From the NCBI RefSeq assembly GCF_040546815.1, contig NZ_JBEPOO010000001.1, forward strand, positions 3,968,001 through 4,032,000: DNA of 64,000 bases, read 5' to 3'. The DNA is from Devosia sp. 2618. GTDB taxonomy: Bacteria > Pseudomonadota > Alphaproteobacteria > Rhizobiales > Devosiaceae. Positions 1 through 9,271 of this stretch are shown here, in pieces. The notes beneath the pieces were generated by a model, which was given only the letters and a program-made list of their open reading frames with translations, had not been told where the DNA came from and did not search any database. The first letter of the stretch is position 1. The number at the start of each line of letters is the position of its first letter. The position numbers and the translations under genes are program-made.

Positions 1-627
1 AACGAAATCGCCGCTCTCGTTGTTCATGACCCACAATTCGCCGGTCGAAATGTCAAACCAGGCGCCATGGACGGCCAATTTGCCCGCTTTTTCGAGTTCG
101 GCGACATAGGGGAAGGTGCGCAGGTTGCGGATCGAGTTGCGAATCGAGATGCGCTCGAGCGCGGTCTGCTGTTCGGTGGCCGTCATCATCGAATTGGTGC
201 CGAGCTGGCCGGGCAGTTCGCCCAGCATGCTCATCCATTTGCCGATGAAGTCGCCGGCATCAAGCGGACGCGCATCAGGATTGAGCGCCGCCTTGATGCC
301 ACCGCAGCGGCCATGGCCCATCACCACGATATTGGGGATGTGCAGCGCCTTGACGGCAAATTCGATGGCCGCCGAGGTGCCGTGCTGGCCGCCATCGGGC
401 TGATAGGTGGGGACCAGATTCGCCACGTTGCGCAGGACAAAGACTTCGCCCGGCGCGGCGTCGAAGATCATTTCGGGTGCGGCGCGACTGTCGCAGCAGG
501 CAATGATCATGGTGGTGGGGGTTTGGCCGCCGTCGGCAAGTTCGCGATAGCGGTCTTTTTCCCGCAAATAACGACCAGCCATGAAGTTGGCGTGGCCCTT
601 GAGCAGGTGTTCAGGAAAGCTGTGCAT
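1..627 (-). CDS. beta-carbonic anhydrase (3' end cut by window edge)
   Basis: Reversible hydration of CO2 to bicarbonate in the cytoplasm. Reading leftwards from ATG at 627, 209 codons stay open to position 1. Residues 43-48 (ACCDSR) give the first zinc cysteine, C45, and the Asp46/Arg48 dyad; H105 and C108 in GHGRCGG complete the C-H-C zinc site. The visible C-terminal part (HGAWFDISTGEL) matches beta-class enzymes, so only a few residues should be missing. TTG codons lie in frame upstream of 627, but the ATG fits the family's usual N-terminus. It is divergent from the small gene at 700. Confidence 0.93.
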   Translation of the reverse strand, partial: MHSFPEHLLKGHANFMAGRYLREKDRYRELADGGQTPTTMIIACCDSRAAPEMIFDAAPGEVFVLRNVANLVPTYQPDGGQHGTSAAIEFAVKALHIPNIVVMGHGRCGGIKAALNPDARPLDAGDFIGKWMSMLGELPGQLGTNSMMTATEQQTALERISIRNSIRNLRTFPYVAELEKAGKLAVHGAWFDISTGELWVMNNESGDFV

Positions 628-699
628 GGGCTCTCGAATATCGGTAAGATCGCGCAAGATCAACAGCGGCGCGAGAGGCGCCGCACATTGGGGCTATGC

Positions 700-906
700 A
701 TGCTTATCTACCGCTTTCTCACCGGCGAGGACAACTCGGCCTTCTGCCATAAGGTAACCAAGGCCCTCAGCGAAGGCTGGCAGCTGCATGGCTCGCCCAG
801 CTACGCGTTCGACGCGGAAGCCAAAATCATGCGCTGCGGCCAAGCGGTGACCCGCACCGCCAAGGACCAACCCTATGATCCGGATAAAAAGCTGGTGGAT
901 TTCTAA
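700..906 (+). CDS. DUF1737-type small protein
   Basis: A 68-residue cytoplasmic protein starting at ATG 700. It reads MLIYRFLTGEDNSAFCHKV and then contains GWQLHGSP and MRCGQAVT, the conserved pieces of the DUF1737 family of short proteins of unknown function. A TTG at 689 is an in-frame alternative start. It is divergent from the carbonic anhydrase and lies 5 bp before the next gene, so the two are probably cotranscribed. No catalytic residues are apparent. Confidence 0.8.
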   Translation: MLIYRFLTGEDNSAFCHKVTKALSEGWQLHGSPSYAFDAEAKIMRCGQAVTRTAKDQPYDPDKKLVDF

Positions 907-911
907 AGCCA

Positions 912-1304
912 ATGACCAGCGCCGAGCTCGCGGAAATCTACCGGGGCTATATTGCCTGTCTCAACGGGCAGGACTGGGCGCGGCTGGGCCAATATGTCGG
1001 CGACAACGCCCAGCATAATGGCAAGCGGCTCGGGCTGTCTGGCTATCAAACCATGCTGGAAGGCGATCACCGCGCTATTCCCGACCTGCTGTTCGATATC
1101 CGCCTCCTGGTGGCGGAGCCGCCCAATGTTGCGGCGCGGCTCTATTTCGACTGCACCCCGAAGGGCGATCTCTTCGGCATCCCCGTCAACGGCCGCCGCG
1201 TGCAGTTCACCGAGAACGTGTTCTATCGCTTTGTCGATGGCCGGATTGAAACGGTGTGGTCGATCATCGATACGGATGCCATCCGGGCGCAGGTGAAGGG
1301 CTAG
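912..1304 (+). CDS. SnoaL-like ester cyclase family protein
   Basis: 130 residues with the NTF2-like fold pattern of SnoaL/ester-cyclase relatives: an N-terminal helix (LAEIYRGYIACLNGQDW), a DNAQHNG segment, a middle helix with DLLFDIRLLVAEP, then beta-strands ending in FYRFVDGRIETVWSIID. Members bind small hydrophobic ligands and a few are polyketide cyclases; most have no known substrate. Nothing nearby suggests polyketide metabolism, so the function is open. It follows the DUF1737 gene by 5 bp. Confidence 0.7.
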   Translation: MTSAELAEIYRGYIACLNGQDWARLGQYVGDNAQHNGKRLGLSGYQTMLEGDHRAIPDLLFDIRLLVAEPPNVAARLYFDCTPKGDLFGIPVNGRRVQFTENVFYRFVDGRIETVWSIIDTDAIRAQVKG

Positions 1305-1318
1305 GCCTGCACTAAACC

Positions 1319-1420
1319 CCTGAGACCTCATGGTGAGCCCGTCGAACCACGCGGTCGGGCACTCCATCTAGCCGCATGCACCACGCTTCCCTCGGGCTTG
1401 ACCCGAGGGCCACTCTCCAC
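1319..1420. repeat. fragmentary intergenic palindromic repeats
   Basis: The gap between 1304 and 1466 carries CCTCATGGTGAG and TCGAACCACG (about 1326-1352), both parts of the large palindrome at 33546-33666. It also holds an inverted repeat of the CTCGGGCTTGACCCGAG type (about 1392-1410), related to copies at 7075-7145. Interspersed palindromes of this sort are common in Hyphomicrobiales. No gene is seen here. Confidence 0.6.
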
Positions 1421-1465
1421 CCGGCACAACGGGGAAGGTGCAGTGGGTCTTGGCGGTGTGCGCTC

Positions 1466-2047
1466 CTAAACCGCCCCAGACAGCTTCAACTTCAACGCCT
1501 GTAGCATCAAAATCGTCTTCCCATCGCGGATCTCGCCGCTCTTGATCATGCCGAACACCGCGTCGAACCCCAGTTCCAGCACCTCGATATCCTCGCCCTC
1601 ATCCTCTAGCCCACCACCATCGGCGACTTTTTCGCCCTTGGTATAGTGGGCCAGGTAGCAGGCGCATTTCTCGGTCAGCGAGCCGGGGCTCATATAGGCG
1701 TCAAACAGAAATTCCAGCGCCTGCGGTTCATAGCCGGTTTCCTCGATCGCCTCGCGCCGCGCCGCAATGGCCGGGGCCTCGCCATCGAGAAGTCCGGCCG
1801 GTGCCTCGATCAACCATGCCTTATCGCCATTGAGATGCGGCGGCAGGCGGAACTGGCGGGTGAGGATCACCGTGCGCTGGTTTGGCTCAAACAGCAGCAC
1901 GGCGGCGGCGCTGCCGTGATCATAGACTTCGCGCGACACCGTCTGCGTCCTGCCGTCATTGCGGCCATGGGTGACCTCATAGCGATCCAGCCGCCCCCAA
2001 TTGCGGGCCAGTTCGGTGACGGTCTCGATGCGGATAGTATCGTCCAT
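1466..2047 (-). CDS. Nudix hydrolase, NudK/ADP-sugar pyrophosphatase type
   Basis: 193 residues with a complete Nudix box at about 84-106 (AGLLDGE...REAIEETGY) for Mg2+-dependent hydrolysis of a nucleoside diphosphate linked to another group. The N-terminal strand region (GRTQTVSREVYDHGSAAAVLL) and length resemble the NudK/YffH GDP-mannose pyrophosphatase and AdpP subgroup rather than MutT. The exact substrate, GDP-mannose or ADP-ribose, cannot be fixed by eye. The start is ATG 2047, with no good alternative. Confidence 0.88.
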   Translation of the reverse strand: MDDTIRIETVTELARNWGRLDRYEVTHGRNDGRTQTVSREVYDHGSAAAVLLFEPNQRTVILTRQFRLPPHLNGDKAWLIEAPAGLLDGEAPAIAARREAIEETGYEPQALEFLFDAYMSPGSLTEKCACYLAHYTKGEKVADGGGLEDEGEDIEVLELGFDAVFGMIKSGEIRDGKTILMLQALKLKLSGAV

Positions 2048-2158
2048 GTGTGGCTCCCGGATTGGCTTGGGTATGCAATAAACCAGCGCGCCTCGCTACA
2101 GCCATTGAATGGCCATTCTGCGATGGTCTTGGCGGCGCTCTCAAATCCGGATCAATCC

Positions 2159-2521
2159 ATGCGCCGTCTCGCCCTCTGCTTCGTCATTGCCCTTTCGACC
2201 ATCAATCCAAGCATGGCGCAGGAGCCGGCCGACAGCTGGACCGCCCAGAAATGCGCTGCCTATGCCGACGCATGGGTGCAGGCGCTGGACATGTTCGGCA
2301 GCGACGAAATGAACTTTGCCTTCATGGCAGGCAATGAAAACTTCATCGCCAGCGGCTGTTCGGGCCCGGCCGAGATTTGCCCGCAATCGGACCAGGAACT
2401 CGAAATCGCCAACGCGCTGACCCTGGCGCTGATGAATGCCGGCACGGCCAGCACCTTCTTGCCGTTCAAATGCCCCATGCCGGAATCGGCGGCGGATGGC
2501 TGGACTGGGCCGGGGTTGTAG
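2159..2521 (+). CDS. exported protein of unknown function
   Basis: 120 residues starting at ATG 2159. This start gives a clear Sec signal peptide: MRR, a hydrophobic core (LALCFVIALSTI), and cleavage near SMA/QEP. An in-frame ATG at 2123 would bury the signal. The mature part holds four cysteines (QKCAAY, SGCSG, EICPQ, FKCPM), suggesting two disulfides in the periplasm. I recognise no family. It stands alone, divergent from the Nudix gene. Confidence 0.55.
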   Translation: MRRLALCFVIALSTINPSMAQEPADSWTAQKCAAYADAWVQALDMFGSDEMNFAFMAGNENFIASGCSGPAEICPQSDQELEIANALTLALMNAGTASTFLPFKCPMPESAADGWTGPGL

Positions 2522-2559
2522 GGCGCGTTACAGCGGCGGTCTGCAAAGTATAGAATACC

Positions 2560-3066
2560 CCCACCTAACCTCCCCCTGAAAAGGGGGAGGAACAGATCCA
2601 GTATGAGGCACCATCCCGCCCAACCACCGACCAGATTCCTCCCCCTATCAGGGGGACTTCGAACCGGCCGAAGGCAAAATCACGCCGGTGGCGTGATTTT
2701 AGGTGAGAAGGCCGTGAGGCCTATGGCCGAGCGGCAGGTGGGGGTATCCTCTTCAAAACCATCTCCCAAGTACACCGCCCCTCTTCACCTCGCCCCTGAG
2801 GGGAGAGGTCGGCGCGCAGCGCCGGGTGAGGGGTTCACGGGTCAGTTCAAGCAATGCGGCCGCTCCGCCCGTGAACCCCTCACCCTAACCCTCTCCCCTC
2901 AGGGGAGAGGGGACCGACCGGTGAGCAGACGACATACATGGCCGTTCCATTCGCTTGCTGCTTCGACGCCGTGGGTGGCCAGGCCGCTCTAATGCCTGAA
3001 CTGCCCACCGCCTCACCTCGCCCCTGAGGGGAGAGGTCGCTGCGCAGCAGCGGGTGAGGGGTTCAG
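2560..3066. repeat. cluster of GC-rich intergenic palindromes
   Basis: No gene is seen between 2522 and 3278. The stretch is built of repeated palindromes. There are two CCTCCCCCT...AGGGGGAGG units (about 2568-2660). Three units centred on CCCCTGAGGGGAGAGG or its complement lie at about 2790-2810, 2890-2912 and 3018-3036. Positions 2824-2841 and 2868-2885 are perfect 18-bp complements, so two units form one large hairpin. Related copies occur at 7190-7520. ORFs drawn across this stretch follow the repeat and are not genes. Confidence 0.75.
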
Positions 3067-3278
3067 CGGTCGAGTAAGGCACAAAGGCCGCCACCCCCCC
3101 AAACCCCCACCCCAATGCGCACCGCGCACATCCCGTTCGCTCCACGAACAAAGTGCGGAATGCGCCAAAAGTAGCCCCCCGGATCAAGTTTCCCGCTTTG
3201 ATTTTGTAATATTTGAGCGCTAGAAGTCTCGAACCATTCCAAACTGCAAGCGGCAAAGCCGCACGCCAGCGAGGCTTC

Positions 3279-3665
3279 ATGACGGTTCGCTCCCGCCCAC
3301 TCTCTCCCCACCTGCAAATCTACCGTTGGACCATCACCATGGCCACGTCGATCCTGCACCGCGCCACCGGTATCGCGCTTTATGTCGGTACCGTGCTGCT
3401 GGTGGTGTGGCTCGGCGCAGCAGCGGCCGGCCAGGATGCGCTCAATGTAGTCAATTCCATCTATGGCAGCTGGTTTGGCCAGCTGGTGATGTTTGGCTAC
3501 ACCTGGGCGCTGTTCCAGCACATGATGAGTGGGCTGCGCCATTTCATCTGGGACTTTGCCGTGATGATGGAGCCGGGCCGCCGCGAAGCGCTGGGCTGGG
3601 CCACCCTTATCGCTTCCACCGTCCTGACCCTGCTGGTCTGGACCGTTTTTGTATGGGCAGCATGA
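3279..3665 (+). CDS. sdhC: succinate dehydrogenase cytochrome b556 subunit
   Basis: 128-residue membrane anchor of complex II. It has the SdhC signature near the N-terminus ([12 protein letters not shown], then [11 protein letters not shown]) and three transmembrane helices. The histidine in HRATG and the GLRHFIWD segment of helix 2 match the heme b and quinone region of the family. The start at ATG 3279 is preceded by GAGG at a sensible distance. Its stop overlaps the sdhD start (ATGA). First gene of sdhC-sdhD-sdhA-small exported protein-sdhB. Confidence 0.96.
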   Translation: MTVRSRPLSPHLQIYRWTITMATSILHRATGIALYVGTVLLVVWLGAAAAGQDALNVVNSIYGSWFGQLVMFGYTWALFQHMMSGLRHFIWDFAVMMEPGRREALGWATLIASTVLTLLVWTVFVWAA

Positions 3666-4057
3666 TGCGCGAACAGGTCATTACCCGCGACGTCGTCGCC
3701 AATCCAAAATCGGTTTATGGCGACAAGAAAGCCTCGACCCGTCACTTCATCACCCAGCGGCTGACCGGGGCGATCAATGTCGTCTTTATCGGCTTTCTGA
3801 TCTTTGTCGTGGTTCGCCTTGCGGGTCAGGATCGCGCCGATATGGTCGAAACGCTGGGCAATGGCTGGGTCGGCATTCCGCTGGCCGCGCTGCTGCTCAT
3901 CGTCACCGTGCATATGCGCAACGGCATGCGCGACACGCTGGAAGACTATTTCCACGGTCGCACCTACAGCCTCTACATGATGCTCAACACGCTGTTCTGC
4001 ATCATCATCGCGGTGGCCGGTGTCGCCTCCATTCTCAAGCTCGTCTTCTGGGGTTAA
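3662..4057 (+). CDS. sdhD: succinate dehydrogenase membrane anchor subunit
   Basis: 131 residues and three transmembrane helices. The N-terminal segment [13 protein letters not shown] matches SdhD, and [15 protein letters not shown] carries the conserved histidine and Asp-Tyr region of helix 2. With SdhC it binds heme b and ubiquinone and anchors SdhAB to the inner membrane. ATG 3662 overlaps the sdhC stop; a second ATG at 3665 would shorten the protein by one residue. Confidence 0.95.
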   Translation: MMREQVITRDVVANPKSVYGDKKASTRHFITQRLTGAINVVFIGFLIFVVVRLAGQDRADMVETLGNGWVGIPLAALLLIVTVHMRNGMRDTLEDYFHGRTYSLYMMLNTLFCIIIAVAGVASILKLVFWG

Positions 4058-4062
4058 GCCTG

Positions 4063-5874
4063 ATGGCTCAATACGAACTCATCGACCACGAATTCGACGT
4101 GGTGGTGGTTGGCGCCGGTGGCGCGGGCCTGCGCGCAACGCTCGGCATGGCCGAACAGGGCTTCAACACCGCCTGCATCACCAAGGTTTTCCCGACCCGT
4201 TCGCACACCGTCGCGGCCCAGGGCGGCATTGCGGCATCGCTGCAGAATATGGGTCCCGACAGCTGGCAGTGGCATATGTACGACACCGTCAAGGGGTCGG
4301 ACTGGCTCGGCGACAATGACGCCATGGAATATCTGGCGCGCGAAGCCCCGGCTGCGATCTATGAGCTTGAGCATTACGGCGTGCCGTTTTCGCGCACTCA
4401 GGATGGCAAGATTTATCAGCGCCCGTTTGGCGGCCACATGACCGAGTTCGGAGATGGCCCACCGGTGCAGCGCACCTGCGCCGCCGCCGACCGCACCGGC
4501 CACGCGATCCTGCACACGCTTTACGGCCAGAGCCTGCGCCACAATGCGCAGTTCTATATCGAATATTTCGCGCTCGACCTGATCATGGGCGACAATGGTG
4601 CCTGCGAGGGCGTGATTGCCTGGAAGCTCGATGACGGCACGCTGCATCGCTTCCGCGCCAAGACCACGGTGCTGGCCACCGGCGGCTATGGCCGCTCCTA
4701 TTTCTCGGCGACTTCGGCCCATACCTGCACCGGCGACGGTAATGGCATGGTGGCGCGCGCCGGCCTGCCGCTGCAGGACATGGAATTTGTGCAGTTCCAC
4801 CCCACCGGCATTTATGGCGCCGGCGTTCTCATCACCGAGGGCGCGCGCGGCGAGGGCGGGTATCTGACCAATTCGGAGGGCGAGCGCTTCATGGAGCGCT
4901 ATGCCCCCAATGCCAAGGATCTGGCATCGCGCGACGTCGTATCGCGTTGCATGACGCTCGAAATCCGCGAAGGCCGTGGCGTTGGTCCGAAGAAAGACCA
5001 CATCTATCTCCACCTCGATCATCTCGATCCAAAGGTGCTGCATGAGCGGCTGCCGGGCATTACTGAGAGTGCAAAGATTTTCGCCGGTGTCGATCTGACC
5101 CGCGAGCCGATCCCTGTGCTGCCGACCGTGCACTACAATATGGGCGGCATCCCCGCCAACTATCATGGCGAAGTGCTCAACCCGACCGAAGACAATCCCG
5201 ACCGCGTCGTGCCCGGCCTGATGGCCGTGGGCGAAGCGGCCTGCGCTTCGGTGCATGGCGCTAATCGTCTGGGTTCCAATTCGCTGACCGACCTTGTGGT
5301 GTTCGGCCGTGCCGCCGCCATTCGCGCCGGTCAGGTGATCGACCGCAATGCGCCGATCCCGGCCATCAACAAGGCGCAGGACGACAAGATCCTCGCCCGC
5401 TTCGATCGCCTCCGCAACGCTGCGGGCAGCCAGCCTACCGCCAAGCTACGCGATGAAATGCAGCACACGATGCAGGCCGACGCGGCCGTGTTCCGAACCT
5501 CGGAATCGCTGCAGAGTGGCGTCGCCAGCATGAGCGAAATCTATTCGCGCCTGCATGATGTGGCCGTTACCGACCGTTCGCTGATCTGGAATTCCGATCT
5601 GGTGGAAACGCTGGAGCTGGAAAACTTGATGGCCAATGCCATGGTCACCGTCGTCAGCGCCGAAGCCCGTCACGAAAGCCGTGGCGCCCATGCGCATGAA
5701 GACTATCCGAACCGCGATGACGTGGTGTGGCGCAAGCACACGCTGAGCTGGATCGATACCGATACCGGCGCGGTGAAGCTCGGCTACCGCCCGGTGCATG
5801 TCGATCCGCTGACGCCAGAATCCGAAGGCGGCATCGATCTCAAAAAGATCGCGCCAAAGGCCCGCGTTTACTGA
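4063..5874 (+). CDS. sdhA: succinate dehydrogenase flavoprotein subunit
   Basis: 603 residues, the usual length. It oxidises succinate to fumarate in the citric acid cycle and passes electrons to SdhB. The FAD-binding GAGGAG sits at 18-23, and [10 protein letters not shown] at 46-55 contains His48, the expected covalent FAD attachment site. The active-site pieces [14 protein letters not shown] and [11 protein letters not shown] are all present. The start ATG 4063 lies 5 bp after the sdhD stop. The stop shares one base with the next ATG. Confidence 0.97.
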   Translation: MAQYELIDHEFDVVVVGAGGAGLRATLGMAEQGFNTACITKVFPTRSHTVAAQGGIAASLQNMGPDSWQWHMYDTVKGSDWLGDNDAMEYLAREAPAAIYELEHYGVPFSRTQDGKIYQRPFGGHMTEFGDGPPVQRTCAAADRTGHAILHTLYGQSLRHNAQFYIEYFALDLIMGDNGACEGVIAWKLDDGTLHRFRAKTTVLATGGYGRSYFSATSAHTCTGDGNGMVARAGLPLQDMEFVQFHPTGIYGAGVLITEGARGEGGYLTNSEGERFMERYAPNAKDLASRDVVSRCMTLEIREGRGVGPKKDHIYLHLDHLDPKVLHERLPGITESAKIFAGVDLTREPIPVLPTVHYNMGGIPANYHGEVLNPTEDNPDRVVPGLMAVGEAACASVHGANRLGSNSLTDLVVFGRAAAIRAGQVIDRNAPIPAINKAQDDKILARFDRLRNAAGSQPTAKLRDEMQHTMQADAAVFRTSESLQSGVASMSEIYSRLHDVAVTDRSLIWNSDLVETLELENLMANAMVTVVSAEARHESRGAHAHEDYPNRDDVVWRKHTLSWIDTDTGAVKLGYRPVHVDPLTPESEGGIDLKKIAPKARVY

Positions 5875-6164
5875 TGCGCGCCGCCCTCTTCGCCTCGGCC
5901 CTGTTGCTGACTGCCGCAACGCCCAGCTTTGCCGCGGCGCCGACAGCCGCGCAGAAGGACGAGTTCTACAAGGTCTGCATGGGAATCGCCCAGGACGCGA
6001 CGCTCTGCGGCTGCAAGGCCGATGCGGCGCTGACGCTGATCGATGAGCGCTTCATGGATGTGGTCATCAAATCGATGAAAGGCGGCTCGCCCGCCGCCGG
6101 CGATTACGTGGCCTACAATACCTACGTCGCCAAATCGAACCAGATCTGCAAGCCGAACTACTAG
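5874..6164 (+). CDS. small exported four-cysteine protein inside the sdh operon
   Basis: 96 residues. A Sec signal peptide ([20 protein letters not shown], cleavage near 20) precedes a mature domain of about 75 residues. Its cysteines are C35, C45, C47 and C92, with the local pattern CMGIAQDATLCGC. The ATG shares a base with the sdhA stop and sdhB follows after 45 bp, so it is translated from the sdh message. I recognise no family. Export puts it on the periplasmic side, away from the catalytic subunits, so a role in complex II assembly is only a guess from position. Confidence 0.72.
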   Translation: MRAALFASALLLTAATPSFAAAPTAAQKDEFYKVCMGIAQDATLCGCKADAALTLIDERFMDVVIKSMKGGSPAAGDYVAYNTYVAKSNQICKPNY

Positions 6165-6209
6165 GTTTCTGCGCCGGTTGAGCGGCGTTCAAAAAAGGAA
6201 GACCGACCC

Positions 6210-6992
6210 ATGGTCGAACTGATGCTCCCCAAGGCCGACCGGCCGCAGAAAGGCAAGACCTGGGCCAAGCCCGCCAACGCCAAGCGGCTGCGCGAGTATC
6301 ACATCTATCGCTACGATCCCGACCAGAGCGCCAATCCGCGCATCGATACCTATTTCGTCGATCTCGACGATTGCGGGCCGATGATTCTCGATGGTCTGCT
6401 GTGGATCAAGAACAAGGTCGATCCCACGCTGACTTTGCGCCGCTCATGCCGCGAAGGCATTTGCGGCTCGTGCTCGATGAACATCAACGGGCTCAATACC
6501 CTGGCCTGCACCAAGGGCATGGATGACAGCAAGGGCCCGATCAAGATTTACCCGCTGCCGCATATGCCGGTGGTCAAGGATCTGGTGCCCGACCTGACGC
6601 TGTTTTACGCCCAGCACCGCGCTATCGAGCCATGGCTCAAGACCACGTCGCCGACCCCCACCAAGGAGTGGACCCAGTCGGTGCCGCAGCGCGCCAAGCT
6701 CGACGGGCTCTATGAGTGCATCCTCTGCGCCTGCTGCTCGACATCGTGCCCGAGCTATTGGTGGAATGGCGAAAAGTATCTCGGCCCAGCGGCGCTGCTG
6801 CAGGCCTATCGCTGGCTGATCGACTCGCGCGATGAAAGCACCCAGGAACGCCTCGACGACCTCGAAGACCCCTTTAAGCTCTATCGCTGCCACACTATCA
6901 TGAACTGCGCCAAGGTCTGCCCCAAGGGCCTGAACCCCGCCAAGGCGATTGCCGAAATCAAGAAGATGATGGTCGAACGCAAAGCGGCGTAA
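6210..6992 (+). CDS. sdhB: succinate dehydrogenase iron-sulfur subunit
   Basis: 260 residues carrying three Fe-S clusters that link FADH2 in SdhA to ubiquinone. The 2Fe-2S ligands are C80, C85, C88 and C100 ([10 protein letters not shown]). The 4Fe-4S motif [12 protein letters not shown] begins at 170, and [17 protein letters not shown] near the C-terminus completes the set. The start is ATG 6210 with AAGGAAG upstream. Last gene of the operon, followed by a strong terminator. Confidence 0.97.
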   Translation: MVELMLPKADRPQKGKTWAKPANAKRLREYHIYRYDPDQSANPRIDTYFVDLDDCGPMILDGLLWIKNKVDPTLTLRRSCREGICGSCSMNINGLNTLACTKGMDDSKGPIKIYPLPHMPVVKDLVPDLTLFYAQHRAIEPWLKTTSPTPTKEWTQSVPQRAKLDGLYECILCACCSTSCPSYWWNGEKYLGPAALLQAYRWLIDSRDESTQERLDDLEDPFKLYRCHTIMNCAKVCPKGLNPAKAIAEIKKMMVERKAA

Positions 6993-7016
6993 GTCTTTTT
7001 GCCACGCCGATTTCCG

Positions 7017-7052
7017 AAAGCCCGTGGACCTGTGTCCACGGGCTTTTTCTTT
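7017..7052 (+). terminator. rho-independent terminator of the sdh operon
   Basis: A near-perfect stem AAAGCCCGTGGAC / GTCCACGGGCTTT with a short loop is followed by a T-rich run, 25 bp after the sdhB stop. Confidence 0.93.
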
Positions 7053-7069
7053 TTCCGCCCCACAGTCGC

Positions 7070-7525
7070 TGCCCTCGGACCTGATCCGAGGGCCTTTCAT
7101 TGTCCAGCACGCGTGGTGAGTGGTCCTCGGATCAAGTCCGAGGACAGCGTGGTGGGGGCGGGCAGATTCGTCCAGATTGCTACCGGATCACCTCTCCCCT
7201 GAGGGGAGAGGTCGCCACGCAGTGGCGGGTGAGGGGGTCAGACGTGGTGCCTTAGCTGAAGGGTTTGTCCCCTCACCCTGACCCTCCCCCCGAAGGGGCG
7301 GGGGGACGCAGGTTGTGGGCTCGATATGTAATGACAGACCACAACTCTGCCCCTCGAACCATCCCAACCACCGGACCCACCCTCCCCCTTGAGGGGAGGG
7401 AAGCGAGATAGGAGTTAGCTTGCTAACTCCGTTATCGAGCAGGGAGGGGGTATCTCTCCGCAGACTTAATGCTCGTGGCCCGCCCCCTCCCTTGATCCCT
7501 CCCCTCAAGGGGGAGGGTGTCGACT
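7070..7525. repeat. second cluster of intergenic palindromes
   Basis: There is no gene from 7053 to 7624. Two inverted repeats of the CCTCGGAC...TCCGAGG kind (about 7074-7094 and 7121-7143) come first. They are followed by CCTCTCCCCTGAGGGGAGAGG at 7191-7211 with its GTGGCGGGTGAGGGGG tail, and then further CCCTCCCC...GGGGAGGG units to about 7520. These are the same families as at 2560-3066. They lie between the sdh terminator and the convergent gene ending at 7625. Confidence 0.72.
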
Positions 7526-7624
7526 GACAGTTCGAGTGCTGACTATTTCGAATAGACGCCACCGCAAAACAAAAACGGCGGAGTTTCCACCCCGCCGCCT
7601 CAAACTCAAACCAACCCGCAAACC

Positions 7625-9184
7625 CTACTTCGCGGTGCTCGCGTCGATCAGCATGATGGTGCCGTCTTCGAACGCTGCCTTGCAGTCGACGCTGTCGCTC
7701 TTGAGGTCGTCGTCGAGCATGTAGGATGCAGCGCCCGGGCCTTCAAAGCGTGGATCGTCGCAGACGTCGTCGTCGGCATAGTCGGAGCTGTTGTCGCCGA
7801 AGTCGATGTGGTCGCTGTTATAGGGCGCGCCGGCGGCATATTCGGGCGTGTAGACCGTGCGGATGCTGACGGTGCCGGCTTCCACCAGCGTGCGGCAGTC
7901 GGTGGCGTCGCCGTAAAGGTCGTCGCTCAGCAGCTTCTTGTTGGTGCCGGCGCCTTCAAAGCGTGGATCGTCGCATTCGCCGTCATTGGCCCACTTGCTC
8001 CAGTCCTGACCATAGTCAAAGGCGGCAATCGGGGCCTTGGCTTCGCCGCCATTAAAGGTTGCGGTGCCGGCAGCGACAGCGGCGCGGCAGTCGGTGGCGT
8101 CAGCGCCGATATCGCTCTGCAGCGGGTCGCTGGCAACGCCCGAACCCGAAAAGCGTGGGTCGTCGCATTCGCCGTCCTTGGCCCATTCGCTGCTATCGGT
8201 GCCATAGTCGATGTCGCCCGAAATGACCGGCGTTGCCGAGCCCTTGTCGCCATTGAAGGTCACGGTGCCCGCTTCGACAGCAGCGCGGCAATCGGTGGCG
8301 TCGCGGCCGATATCGATATCCTGCAGTTCATAGGCGGCGCCGGTGCCCGAAAAGCGGGGGTCATCGCATTCGCCATCATTGGCCCATTCGCTGGTGTCGT
8401 CGCCATAGTCGATGGCGTCGGTGCCCGCGCTGGTGCCGGTTGCGGTGGCCGGGGTGTCGCTGCCATCCTTGAGGGTCACGGTGCCGGCTTCATAGGCGGC
8501 ACGGCAATCGGTGGCGTCCTTGAGGCGGTCGGCGTCGACCAGTTCGGTGGCCGAACCGGTGCCTTCAAAGCGTGGGTCGTCGCACTCGCCATCCTTGGCC
8601 CACTCGCTGCTGTCGTCACCAAAGTCGATTTCGGTTGCGGTCGCTGGGGGCGCGACAGTTGGGGTCGAGCCCGAACCGACCAGCGTTACGGTGCCAGCCT
8701 CAAAAGCGGCGCGGCAGTCGGTGGCGTCCTTGAGGCGGTCGGCTTCGACGCGCTCGGTGGCAGCGCCCGTGCCTTCAAAGCGCGGATCATCGCACTCGCC
8801 ATCCTTGGCCCATTCGCTGCTGTCGTCGCCAAAATCGACGCCGGTCGAGGTCGCGGCAACGTCGGCCGTGGCGGCTGCGCCAGCCGCATCGATCAGGGTG
8901 ATGGTGCCAGCCTCAAAGGCGGCACGACAATCGGTGGCATCCTTGCCGATATCGGCATCGACCAGCTCGACCGCGACGCCTTTGCCTTCAAAGCGTGGGT
9001 CGTCGCATTCGCCGTCTTTGGCCCAATCGCCAGAATCATTGCCGAAATCAATGCCGCTGCTATCGACGGCGGCCGACACCTGGCTGTTGGCGTTGATCTT
9101 TTGGGCCCAGGCTGGTGTCGCAAGACCTGCCGCGAGCACCAGAGTGAGCACCGCGCCACCAGTTATCCTGTTGAATGCGTTCAT
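7625..9184 (-). CDS. exported protein made of seven Cys-Asp-rich repeats
   Basis: 519 residues. A Sec signal peptide (hydrophobic core AVLTLVLAAGLATPAWA, cleavage near 27) is followed by seven tandem units of 60-70 residues. Each unit reads roughly D-F/Y-G-x-D-S-S-E-W-A-x-D-G-E-C-D-D-P-R-F-x-G-x-G, then a Leu/Asp-rich stretch, then D-A-T-D-C-R-A-A-x-E-A-G-T. The two cysteines per unit could form an internal disulfide, and the dense Asp/Glu suggests metal binding. The last unit is the most diverged (DDDVCDDPRF, SDSVDCKAA). Spacers are rich in Ala, Thr and Ser. The DGECDDPRF core also occurs as single copies in exported alphaproteobacterial proteins; I know no established function. Confidence 0.8.
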   Translation of the reverse strand: MNAFNRITGGAVLTLVLAAGLATPAWAQKINANSQVSAAVDSSGIDFGNDSGDWAKDGECDDPRFEGKGVAVELVDADIGKDATDCRAAFEAGTITLIDAAGAAATADVAATSTGVDFGDDSSEWAKDGECDDPRFEGTGAATERVEADRLKDATDCRAAFEAGTVTLVGSGSTPTVAPPATATEIDFGDDSSEWAKDGECDDPRFEGTGSATELVDADRLKDATDCRAAYEAGTVTLKDGSDTPATATGTSAGTDAIDYGDDTSEWANDGECDDPRFSGTGAAYELQDIDIGRDATDCRAAVEAGTVTFNGDKGSATPVISGDIDYGTDSSEWAKDGECDDPRFSGSGVASDPLQSDIGADATDCRAAVAAGTATFNGGEAKAPIAAFDYGQDWSKWANDGECDDPRFEGAGTNKKLLSDDLYGDATDCRTLVEAGTVSIRTVYTPEYAAGAPYNSDHIDFGDNSSDYADDDVCDDPRFEGPGAASYMLDDDLKSDSVDCKAAFEDGTIMLIDASTAK

Positions 9185-9271
9185 TGCTTGTCCCTTCCCA
9201 GATGTCCTTCAGCAAGTCGTGAAGGGACAATATAGCGGCTTTGCGGCGGCGGACAGCTGGCAACAAAAGAA

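Noticed and set aside
2603..3280. Open frames on both strands across the palindromic region upstream of sdhC
   Set aside because: Their sequence is the translation of GC-rich repeats (strings of Pro, Ser, Arg and Gly) and they have no ribosome site or recognisable domain.
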